64,000 nt of DNA from Siphonodentalium dalli (GCA_032622095.1 CP136069.1:37858194-37922193), one strand, 5' to 3'; counted from the first letter of the stretch, positions 1 to 8,709 are shown. Notes: generated from the letters alone by a model not told the origin. Translations and numbers: made by a program.

Positions 1-782
1 AACGTATTATCTAAGCGTTTCCTAAGGGAACTCCTCACCAATGGGTATTTAGTATAAAAAGGGTTAAATTAACCATGGGTGCGGTCTCTTTCAACACCCG
101 TAGACTGACAGCGTAGCTAGATAAGATAAATATCAAGATACGGATAAGGTTTATTGACAATCAGGTCACATTCACATAAACAAAACATATGAGAAAGTAT
201 TAAGTGATTGATGCTGATTGGTGAAATAAAAGTGATGCAACTTCCTCAAAGACACGGTTGGCCTTGGCGGTGGGTATCCTGTGAAAATATCTTCACCCGT
301 CAAAAACCGCCACAAACAGCGAGAACACCAAAATGTAGATAGACTTTGTCCGTATACAAATAAGAAATATCGCATAAACAGTATGTTATTGTCATATCTT
401 TGACCATTGTTATGTAAACAAAAGCATAACAAGTAACTTTTCTTGTGTTTGTTTATATTATGATGGTAAACATAAAGAGCGTTCTTTGTTGGTGAATACC
501 TTATATGGAACTAATAAAGAGCGTTTATGCCATTTGTGTGTGATTAGCCAGTAGCATTGTGCTATCTTCTGTAACACAATCAGGCTCTTGCTTAGGTAAA
601 ATATAGTAGGTCTTTGTGATAACATGCTGTTTACGCGATGGACATGGTATATATCAACGAAACTGTATGCGTTTTAATGTTTTTCTGTTTACGGTGTTTG
701 GAACAAATATGAATATTTTCGACAATTAAGGCCGCACGTGCCTTTAATGTTCACGTCCAACAGTCATCAGCTATAGGACATT
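1..782. other. Unique left flank of the tandem array
   Basis: This stretch is not found again anywhere in the window, unlike everything to its right. It is AT-rich and no convincing gene is seen. An 86-codon minus-strand frame (172-432) has no recognised domain and is probably chance. The ten-base word ATAAAGAGCG occurs twice (472-481 and 514-523). The junction with repeated sequence is at 783, where the match to 8392 and 21460 begins. Confidence 0.75.
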
Positions 783-1096
783 GCATTAAAGGGCCTACAT
801 GGTGCTATATCATAAGAGTTGCATGAAAGAGGAAATTATATACATGATCGCATGAAGTGTTATTAGGCTGAAATACTGAGTTACTTATTGGACTTGAAGA
901 TTAAAGGCCTATCTAGCCAGTGACTTAATTCCAAATGCTACAATATCAAATGCTACAATATGTGTTACAAGTTATATATCTTGTGGACAAAAATATGATG
1001 AAATATGAGTAGAAGCTCAACAGTGACGTAACAGTGAAAGTTGTCCAAGATACATATAACACAATCGAACTATATTTAAATAAATGTAATATAGTA
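783..1096. repeat. Block X, copy 1 (array-edge copy)
   Basis: A 314-bp AT-rich block, nearly identical to 8392-8705 and 21460-21773 and absent from all S and L units. No coding content is seen. Here it joins unique flank at 783; in the other two copies it joins the inner end of a piggyBac-like element. It therefore marks the original duplication breakpoint. Confidence 0.85.
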
Positions 1097-1100
1097 TTAA

Positions 1101-1492
1101 CCCTTTACCCAACAGAAGGGCCCTGTGCCAATGCATTCTCTTATATATGCGAGTCGACCATAGGTCGCCTCGCATATATAAGAGAATGCATTGGCTTAAC
1201 ACATTAAACATTATAAAATTGTTAAAGAATGTAAGAAAAAATGGTAAAAAGTGTTAAAAAAAGATTTTTTTTAGGCCAATGCATTCTCTTATATATGCGA
1301 GGCGACCTATGGTCGACTCGCATATATAAGAGAATGCATTGGCACAGGGCATAACTGTAACTATCACAATGTGGTCAAGGAGCCGGTTCCAATGATATCC
1401 ATATTTGTATGGTTCTATTGAGACAGACCGAAGATATTTTAGGCTGTTGAAGCTTTATTTGGCCGGTTTTGGCCGGTTTGTTGGGTAAAGGG
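1101..1492. mobile_element. piggyBac-like foldback MITE, family B, complete
   Basis: A 392-bp non-autonomous element. It is flanked by TTAA at 1097-1100 and 1493-1496. Its terminal inverted repeats begin CCCTTTACCCAACA on the left and end TGTTGGGTAAAGGG on the right, a perfect 14-bp match. A TTAA target duplication with CCC-starting termini is typical of the piggyBac superfamily. Inside it are two hairpins of about 70 bp (1127-1194 and 1275-1342) with arms beginning GCCAATGCATTCTC. Together they form a nested unit bounded by CCCTGTGCC (1121) and GGCACAGGG (1349). No transposase is encoded. The right TTAA overlaps the stop codon of the neighbouring minus-strand gene-like frame. Confidence 0.8.
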
Positions 1493-1496
1493 TTAA

Positions 1497-2185
1497 TTAA
1501 AACATATCTAAAACTTTCCTACTGATAGTGAAGGTCATCAACTGCCCCTTTCTTGTAAATGGGAGTTGTGAAGCTGTGGGAACATATTGATGGAAAATCT
1601 CCAGAGGATAAAATCCTATTGAATACATGACATAGGGGTTTACACAATTCCAAGGATGAGCATTGTCGTATAATGAGGTTCTGACTCCATGCATTGTTAC
1701 AGTGTAGACTGTAACTTTTTGCTGGCCTTGAACATGACATTCTCGATTGCTAACATTGGTTTTTCCAGACACAGGCATGACACGAACGCCGCTGCATAAC
1801 AAACAACCATCATCGAAATATATACTTGTATCTGGAATTAAGAACAGTAAATTGTAATAGTATACCTCATGTGACTTGCTCTCGTTCTGGTTGGCTTTAA
1901 AATGGACTCATACTCACTTACAATTGTCTTTCTATTGATAGTAATATACTCAATTCTCACAATCGGATTGACTCCTGAAGATATGGCCAATATGAAACTC
2001 CCTTGTACGTGCAATATCGGCATATCATTAGACTTATTCATTAAAGCCTCTTGGTGGTTTGAGCTCCAACATGTACCAAATATTATTCGCTTTTTATTTT
2101 TATCCCAGTATCGAAATAGGTCGATACATACTTCAATTACCTTTCTACGGGCATTATATGTCCCAGAAATACGCATCGGAGTCAT
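1497..2185 (-). pseudogene. Candidate two-exon gene or gene fragment, U1 (frame intact)
   Basis: I do not recognise a family. On the minus strand an open frame runs from an in-frame ATG at 2185 (open further, to 2266) down to a donor reading AA|GTGAGTATG at 1918/1917. An 86-bp intron (1832-1917) ends in a pyrimidine-rich stretch and CCAG. Exon 2 (1831-1497) continues in phase to TAA at 1497-1499, so the spliced frame is 200 codons. The predicted product has several Cys and aromatic residues (for example HPWNCVNPYVMYSIG in exon 2). No signal peptide or membrane segment is evident. A second possible donor, GTAAGTGAG, lies 4 bp away but breaks the frame. The stop codon lies against the TTAA of a piggyBac-like MITE, so the 3-prime end could be truncated. 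All other copies carry a stop in exon 2. It could be a gene fragment captured by the repeat, or chance. Confidence 0.3.
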
Positions 2186-2393
2186 AAAAAGTACAAATTT
2201 GAACACGGTGTTTGGGTCCAAAAACAAACAACACCCATGTACACGGCATGGAACAGAAAAGAGAATTCAGTGTTGGTATGTTCATGATATGGTAGAAATA
2301 AAGAGCGAATGTTACACTTCTGTGCGAGAAATTGAAAACACCTGGACAATAGCTGTGACCATGGGAAATATTGTTCAGAGCACATGTAGCTGA
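1902..2393 (+). CDS. Candidate small protein, 163 codons, antisense to the minus-strand model
   Basis: No family is recognised. The ATG lies in a good context (A at -3, G at +4). Residues about 8-24 form a hydrophobic stretch (IVFLLIVIYSILTIGL) that could act as a signal peptide or membrane anchor, followed by six Cys in the rest of the chain. The frame is complete only in U1. In every other unit one base change (TTA to TGA at the position matching 2094-2096) stops it after 64 codons. It overlaps the minus-strand two-exon model on the opposite strand, and both cannot easily be real. The minus-strand model suffers only a Lys-to-Gln change at that same base, which slightly favours the minus strand. 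Confidence 0.15.
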   Translation: MDSYSLTIVFLLIVIYSILTIGLTPEDMANMKLPCTCNIGISLDLFIKASWWFELQHVPNIIRFLFLSQYRNRSIHTSITFLRALYVPEIRIGVIKSTNLNTVFGSKNKQHPCTRHGTEKRIQCWYVHDMVEIKSECYTSVREIENTWTIAVTMGNIVQSTCS

Positions 2394-2754
2394 TATATCC
2401 ATAGGTGGTGTATTTAACAACCTATCTTATACCCTTTTCCAAATTCCGCAGACAAAATTTCGAAGCTCGAATGGGCCATGTCCGTTTAATTTTAGTGATC
2501 TTACAAGTATCTCCTTAACCTAGATATTACATGTTTTGTTTTAAATCGTGAGGTCCGAACCCATGTATACGTGTACATCTTTGACTACTTTAACCACTTA
2601 AACCTGATATATCCTTTTTCTTATTCGCACTATACTCTTTACTCTTTACTATATTTTCATGAGAGCAAATCATCACGGGTAGAGGATCGTCAATAAGTTG
2701 CATAACTTGTACTCCCAATCCCCTGTTGCCATATCACATGTATAATTATATCAT

Positions 2755-3494
2755 ACTAGAAGGTGACCGACTTCGTCCGGGCTTTGACCTTGAATTGACC
2801 ATTTTGAAGGTTAAGGTCAGGTGGGGTCAAACACCAACACCCCAAAAATGGTGGAAATCGGCCCAGCGGATACCGGGAAATCGGCCCAGCGGATAGCGAG
2901 ATACCCTATGCATCAAATTTCGTCCGTAAAAATCCGCCAGTTTAACCCGATTTGATTTCCACTCAAGTATATAAACGCGCCTCATATACACACGCTCATT
3001 AATTATCAAGTTTCAACGTAAAGATAAATTACCATCGGTGCCCGAGATATCGCCAAGACGTCTGAAACAGTCAAATGCATCGGCCGGTTAAGCGTTAACG
3101 TGATCTAACGTTATGACCTCCAACGACGTCATAGGAGTTACGCATTGTTTTTATCCTGATGGAAGATAGTACCACTTCTTCTTGATAATTGAGACGGATA
3201 ACTAAAACGGATACATACGCATTATATATCGTTGGAAAGAGGGAACACGAAAGATTCTCACAGTGTCATTATTATGACTGGCATTTTATTATTCGCGCTG
3301 TTTCGAATCGATTTGTAAGCACCGAACTCAAATGAAAGTCCCGTAACACAGCGTAAAAACAGATTTGACCTCGGCACGTGAAAAGTTGACCTCGGATCTG
3401 AAAATTAATATGCCTATGCCACTTCCCGATCGATAGTATCCTCACATACGAAGTTTCATCGAAATCGGGTCGGCCGTTTTCGAGTTCATCGCGA

Positions 3495-3522
<28 letters not shown>
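2755..3522. repeat. Diverged interspersed-repeat-like stretch ending in (AC)14
   Basis: Starts near the end of an AT-rich run, has TGACC-type motifs (2780-2830) and a 23-bp tandem duplication containing GAAATCGGCCCAGCGGATA (2855 and 2878). It ends with the phrase AAGTTTCATCGAAATCGGG followed by (AC)n. A short conserved phrase right before a simple tail resembles the 3-prime end of non-LTR retroelements or SINEs. No reverse transcriptase and no tRNA-like A/B boxes were found, so the class is open. It is present in all ten units at the same place. Confidence 0.35.
3495..3522. repeat. (AC)14 microsatellite, U1
   Basis: 28 bp of pure AC. Tract length differs by array position: 14 repeats here, 12 in U2-U7 and 22-24 in U8-U10. 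Confidence 0.95.
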
Positions 3523-3525
<3 letters not shown>

Positions 3526-3780
3526 GTCTAACGCCGTGTGTCAATTGGGGTCTTTTGCGTCAAACCTACAACCGGGTTCTACCCTTTCCGCTGTTCCTAC
3601 CACCTAGAAAATTCGGAAGTAGACACGGAAGGACAACTGAAGCGTTTTCAGGCAAAAATAAAACCAGTAAGTCAGTCATTTAACTTTGTGTTTTTATAAT
3701 CATAACTGGGCTCTGGTGTGACACATGTGTATGACAAATGGGAAAGTCATATGTAAATAAATGGCATCGCGCTTATGTGC

Positions 3781-4113
3781 ACCGCAGTCCAATTGCGCTT
3801 CAGTTCAGCGCAAAGTCGCCGCACCGCAGTGCAATTGCGCTTGAGCGTGGTGCAATGTAGCCGAACCACAGTGCAATTGCGCTTGAGCGTGGTGCAATGT
3901 AGCCGAACCACAGTGCAATTGCGCTTGAGCGTGGTGCAATGTAGCCGAACCACAGTGCAATTGCGCTTGATTGCAGCGCAATTTCGCCGCACCGCAGTGC
4001 ATTTGCGCTTGAGTGCAGCGCAATATCGCCGCACCACAGCGCAATTGCGCTTCAGTGCAGCGCAATGTCGTCGCACCTCAGTGCAATTGCGCTTCAGTGC
4101 AATGCAGCGCAAT
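3781..4113. repeat. 42-bp minisatellite, U1 (contracted)
   Basis: Tandem 42-bp repeat made of two related 21-bp halves (a TGCAATTGCGC half and a GCAATGTAGCC or GCAATTTCGCC half). It includes the perfect palindrome GCGCAATTGCGC. Degenerate units continue to about 4300. Reading frames stay open on both strands because 42 is divisible by three. This copy is about 200 bp shorter than in the other units. Confidence 0.9.
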
Positions 4114-4311
4114 CGTGACCACTGTGCAATTTTGTCCCTCAGCGCAATAGTCCAATCGTGTGCATTTGACCGCCGAAACTACGCTGGTACTCGTTCGTTG
4201 GTTACAGTGATCTCGCTGGATCGCGTATGCACAGCGCAATTTTGCATAATTTTAGCGCAATTTGACTTGAGCAAAGCGCGATTGCACTTGAGTGCAATTG
4301 TTCGTAATTAG

Positions 4312-5086
4312 TCCAGCAGTCAAATGAGTCTGCGTGCATGGTATGTAGGCATTGTGTGAATTATCATACATATAAATAATGATAACCGTTTTCGCAAAAG
4401 ATATATGCGAAAATAACACAACGCAAACGTGCCTACTTCACAATCAAATTAACCCAGTTAAATAGCCCAGGGTGTGCCCTTTTCCAACGATGCATAGCAC
4501 GATAGCGTGCTTTATGCCGGTCTTTAGTTATGGCGTTTTGTAATAACGAGCCTGCCTTTTAGCTGCATTTAATTTCCCTCCAGATAAATTGCTTAACGAA
4601 TATGCCCCTGTTAGGCTGACGCAGATTCAATAGATTCCCGTCTCGCAAAGAATTGGCCGCGCAGAAATTTCAGCGGCATATCATTTCGCTCGAGATAACT
4701 GATTGAACCAATCTACCCTAATAAGGCGACGAGCTTCCAGGTTTTGCATCGCGCGAACGCAATTAGCCGGCTGCTTGCTAATCTGATTCAACATAGGATC
4801 GCAGGGTTTTTATTGAAATGTTTTGTCACGGTTGGCGTCAGCGAGGTAATTCGATTATATGTCCATCTTAACATGGGTCGACATCGCGGGAGCAGTCAAG
4901 ATCCGACCTCAACCAAATTTGTTGTCAAGTTGATGTGGGGGGTTTACATGACCTTGACCTTGACCCTAAAATAACCTTGACCTTTGTTGAAAGACATCTC
5001 ACTTAAGGGGCTATTTTGCTAGATATGTGTTGCGATGTACGCGCTTATGTCAATATCCAGAGGCCTCGTATAGCTGTCATTGATAA
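4312..5086. other. Non-coding spacer after the minisatellite, U1
   Basis: No supported gene. A 76-codon plus-strand frame with a TTG start (4744-4974) recurs in most units but looks like chance; U4 has it frameshifted. Small inverted repeats are present: TTATCAT/ATGATAA (about 4361-4385), TTTTCGCA/TGCGAAAA (4390-4414) and GCATAGCACG/CGTGCTTTATGC (4492-4517). The stretch 4949-4985 has several TGACCT-like half sites. Confidence 0.5.
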
Positions 5087-6651
5087 ATATACCGGTATCA
5101 AGGAGGCTCCTACAATACTTTAGTCTGTATCTGACGAACAGACACATGGGACTACGATATAAACTTAAACTAGACCTCCATAGAGAATAACATAGGAGTT
5201 GAGTGAAATTGTGGGTAAAATCGCGATTTGGAGATGCGCATGTTAACGGAGCTGTTTATTGAATACAATGTGTTCTGTCCGTGTCATACATACCCGACCC
5301 GGTGAACTATACAACGTACGCCGAAACCTGCCATATTCTACATATGAAAGTTTTGTTTCTATTGGCACAATTAGGATCTCGGATACACAATAGTTGATAG
5401 GATCACACACCAAAAATGTTAAAAACCAGACGAGTTATCCAAACGGGCTCAACTGGACTTTTCGTTTTCTATCTATAATTTGAGCTCTCGCGAACCCGTT
5501 TGTACGCTGTTTACAATCGGGCTCGCGGGACAAACGGGCTCGAGCCCGATTAGAAGGTTTAAAGTCTGGAATGTAAGCCCCATTGTAGGCGATTGTTAAC
5601 TCACACGCACACACACACCACACACACACAGACAGATCTTCCAAAATATATAATAGATATTGTACCTTAAGCTATATATTCATGGCACAATAAACTACTA
5701 TCTATACTTGTATGCCAAAAATAAGTTCCTCGAGAACCACTATTTTGGCATAGTCAACTCCAAGACATGCGCTATTTATTAACTAGTCACACACTAACGG
5801 GCGGGGAGTCCACGTGTATAGATTACTAAGCTTTTGTGATATCATGTATACTGTATATTTCAATACCTTGAAACAATTAATTATTATCCAGTGAAAATGT
5901 TATGCCCTTCAAGTTGATGCGATTATTTTAAGCACGTATATATGCGTAACTGCTTGTACACATTGTACCAATCATGCATGACATAACTTATTCTCGGGAG
6001 AGAGACGTTCTTTGTGATACGAATGGACGTCGGACCGTAGTCGGTATATATTCAACATGAGAGATTTGAATATGATTGTTGTATTAAAGTCCGATTTGAC
6101 ATCATAAACTACCATCGGTGCGTTTTCTGTACCAGAAAATAATCATGAATCCGTTAATAAGAGGTTTCTAGTGGCCACAGATGGAAGCTTAAACAGGTTT
6201 TGGATATTTGTCAGCCTAGCAAAAAAATCAAATGACAGTCTGTGATAAAGAGCGTCCACGATTTCCTTTCACATAAACAGTAGAGGGTTAAAAGCGTTCT
6301 AAATAACATGATCGTATGTGCTCGTTTTCAGCGTGAACCGGCTGGTTGATTTTGTGGATTTTCCGATTCCTGTGCAATACAAATAATGGTGACTGCAAGT
6401 CTTTCTCTTTTGCCAGCTAATCTACAAATTACGTCAGGAAATATTTTTTACAAATCTGGTGTCAATCTATATGGATTCTCATTTTGTTTACCGAAATAAA
6501 GATGGTGGTATCTCTCCCCTGAATCCGTTGTAGCAACAAAAATCTAAATGTTCCTAATAAACCCATGGAACTGGAACTGGAACTGGAGCGCGTGACCAAA
6601 ATTCGGAGAACCAACAACTTGTTTAACCGGAAACGATGGGCGCCCTTGTAA
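5087..6651. repeat. 1,565-bp long-class segment, U1
   Basis: Present in U1, U3, U8, U9 and U10 and cleanly missing from all S units. The S junction has 3 bp of shared sequence (TAA). If this were an insertion, TAA would be the target duplication, but the two ends (ATATACCGGTAT and CGCCCTTG) are not inverted repeats, so a deletion with microhomology is equally possible. It holds a CA-rich tract (5600-5631), a hairpin (5711-5752), inverted repeats around CGGGCTCGAGCCCG (5535-5548) and a GGAACT triplet repeat (6567-6585). No gene is seen. Confidence 0.85.
5711..5752. repeat. 42-nt hairpin in the long-class segment
   Basis: Arms TATGCCAAAAATA and TATTTTGGCATA surround a near-palindromic centre (GTTCCTCGAGAAC). 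The same hairpin occurs at 18780-18821, 47712-47753, 55083-55124 and 62450-62491. It could be a tiny foldback or a small RNA stem. Transcription cannot be judged from sequence. Confidence 0.6.
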
Positions 6652-6666
6652 TTTTTACCGTGATTA

Positions 6667-6680
6667 CCCCCCCCCCCCCC
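6667..6680. repeat. Poly-C tract (14 C), U1
   Basis: A run of C between the 1,565-bp segment and the 504-bp element. Its length varies between units (10 C in U2, 10 in U10), as expected for a slippage-prone tract. Confidence 0.9.
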
Positions 6681-6736
6681 ACAATTCGGCACAGACTTTG
6701 TAAAAAATTCCAAATTTTCTGCTTACAGGCAGAATA

Positions 6737-7240
6737 CACTCTTAGAACAAATGTGTATAAATACTACACAAAATGTGTTACATTTGATCTTAAACAAAAT
6801 TGTATAGAAATGACACATGACATATGATTATTAAATATGTCGGTGGAATATCATCAACGTTGAATATTATTGAATATGTGAGTGTATCATAGTTATTAGA
6901 TGAAATGTGTTCTATTGGAGAAACACAGAACAAACAATTGGCAGCAGCTTTAAATTTTGTTATACACTATGTTTGTGCAAAAACTGAACAACACATAATT
7001 GTGTAGCACAAAGTTTTAAAGCAGCTGCCAATCTTTTATTATGGCAGCTTTTACGAGGTTTATGTCTCAAATAGAAAATATCTCATATATTAAATATAAT
7101 ATACTCACATATTCACTCATATTCAATGTTGAGAAAATTCCACCGACACATTTATGTCATGTGTCATTCCTACACAATTTTGTTTAAGATCAAATGTAAC
7201 ACATATTGTGTAGTATTTATACACATTTGTTCTAAGAGTG
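6737..7240. mobile_element. 504-bp TIR element (MITE), U1
   Basis: Termini CACTCTTAGAACAAATGTG and its reverse complement are identical for about 35 bp and similar for about 150 bp. TA lies on both sides (6735-6736 and 7241-7242), as in Tc1/mariner-type insertions, though the family is not proven. A second inverted pair sits inside (TTGGCAGCAGCTTTAAA near 6939-6955 and its complement near 7015-7031). No transposase is encoded. S units show an empty-site-like junction. Confidence 0.85.
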
Positions 7241-7371
7241 TAAGTTACTTGCATTCAATGCCATTGATAATATATATGAATCACGAATACTCAATAATAA
7301 CTTCCAGAGTAATACGATAAGAATAACCATAAACAAAATTATTGGGAACGCTTTCTAGTAATCGGCGTTAA

Positions 7372-7930
7372 CCATTTCATGACGGGAACTGCGCTGGTGC
7401 AGTATCAAAGATGCTGTGCCAGTGCATTCTCTTATATACGCGACTCTCACATAGGGAGCGGCATCGCATATATAAGAGAATTCACTGGCTGTCAATGTAA
7501 ATAATATTAGGCCAATGCATTATCTTATACATGTACATGTACATGCGAGGCTCGGGAGACTCGCATATATGTGACCCGCCATATCAAATCCAGTCGTAAG
7601 TCGGGATTTTTATTACCCTGTGCCAATGCATTCTCTTATATATGCGAGTCGTCTACTCATGTTTGTCTGGGGCTCTGTATGGGTGAAATTATAAAATTGT
7701 TAAAGAATACAAGAACAAATTATAAATATTGTAAAAAATTGTTAGGCCAATGCATTCTCTTCTATATGCGAGGCGACCTATGGTCGATTCGCATATATAA
7801 GAGAATGCATTGGCACAGGGTAAAAAAAATCCCGACTTACGACTGGATTTGATATGGCGGGTCACATATAAGAGAATGCATTTGCACAGGGTTTTCACAA
7901 AATTTAAATGAAGCTCCAGTCATGGAAGGG
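7372..7930. mobile_element. piggyBac-like foldback MITE, family A, U1 (559 bp)
   Basis: Flanked by TTAA at 7368-7371 and 7931-7934. The termini are CCATTTCATGACGGGAACT on the left and, read inward from the right, CCCTTCCATGACTGGAGCT, similar imperfect inverted repeats. The interior is an extended foldback: GTGACCCGCCATATCAAATC appears near the left and its complement near the right, around a family of GCCAATGCATTCTC hairpins. Compared with S units, 163 bp is deleted inside the left hairpin (between GAGTCG and TCTACTC). Confidence 0.75.
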
Positions 7931-8046
7931 TTAAATGTGTTTTAACACAATGGACAACGAGCATAAATGGCTTTTACCCATGCATGGCGATATGTTTTAT
8001 TTTTTGGCTGCCCATCCAAAATTCTGAAGTTGTCGTATCTCTTCTC

Positions 8047-8391
8047 GGTCGCCTCGCATATATAAGAGAATGCATTGGCCTAACTATTTTTTTACAATTT
8101 TAATAATTTGTTCTTGTATTCTTTAACAATTTTATAATTTCACCCATACAGAGCCCCAGACAAACATGAGCAGACGACACTCTTCTATATGCTTCTATAT
8201 ATGTGTGGGGCACCCTGCAGGGTAATGGATGTTTTTTATTTTATGTCCTAAAAATTGTAAGAAACATTTATTTTAAAAAAATGATAAAAAATTGTTAGGC
8301 CAATGCATTCTCTTATATATGCGAGGCGACCTATTGTCGACTCGCATATATAAGAGAATGCATTGGTACAGGGCCCTTCTGTTGGGTAAAG
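8047..8391. repeat. Inverted partial foldback (C), U1
   Basis: Begins inside a hairpin (GGTCGCCTCGC) and runs in the opposite orientation to the core of family A, sharing its hairpins and the CCCTGCAGGG-containing core. It ends in an inward-facing CTGTTGGGTAAAG terminus of the family B type, directly joined to block X at 8392. Confidence 0.7.
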
Positions 8392-8705
8392 GCATTAAAG
8401 GGCCTACATGGTGCTATATCATAAGAGTTGCATGAAAGAGGAAATTATATACATGATCGCATGAAGTGTTATTAGGCTGAAATACTGAGTTACTTATTGG
8501 ACTTAAAGATTAAAGGCCTATCTAGCCAGTGACTTAATTCCAAATGCTACAATATAAAATGCTACAATATGTGTTACAAGTTATATATCTTGTGGAAAAA
8601 AATATGATGAAATATGAGTAGAAGCTCAACAGTGAGGTAACAGTGAAAGTTGTCCAAGATACATATAACACAATCGAACTATAGGTAAATAAATGTAATA
8701 TAGTA
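8392..8705. repeat. Block X, copy 2
   Basis: Same length (314 bp) and near-identical sequence to 783-1096. No coding content is seen. It lies between two family B termini pointing towards each other. Confidence 0.85.
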
Positions 8706-8709
8706 TTAA

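Noticed and set aside
53-60. TATAAAAA with a pyrimidine-rich start-like site about 35 bp downstream
   Set aside because: Attractive as a core promoter, but AT-rich sequence yields such matches often and no gene follows on the plus strand.
2827-3009. 60-codon minus-strand frame conserved in all units
   Set aside because: Lies in the interspersed-repeat-like stretch; conservation only reflects recent copying of the whole unit.
3440-3480. tRNA- or 5S-derived SINE
   Set aside because: No convincing A and B boxes or 5S-like sequence were found upstream of the AC tail.
3747-4311. Long overlapping frames on both strands in the minisatellite (up to 179 codons in other units)
   Set aside because: The 42-bp period without stops keeps all frames open; both strands give equally long repetitive products, and degenerate ends stop them at random. 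No evidence of a repeat protein.
4744-4974. 76-codon plus-strand frame repeated in most units
   Set aside because: TTG start, no recognisable domain, ends in a low-complexity TLTLTLK caused by the TGACCT repeats, and frameshifted in U4.
5600-5631. Second CA tract as a further array marker
   Set aside because: Interrupted (CACACACCACACAC) and the same in the long units compared, so it carries no information on array history.
7571-7898. Short frames across the hairpin zone on both strands
   Set aside because: They read through palindromes, so the two strands give similar peptides. A product of inverted repeats, not genes.
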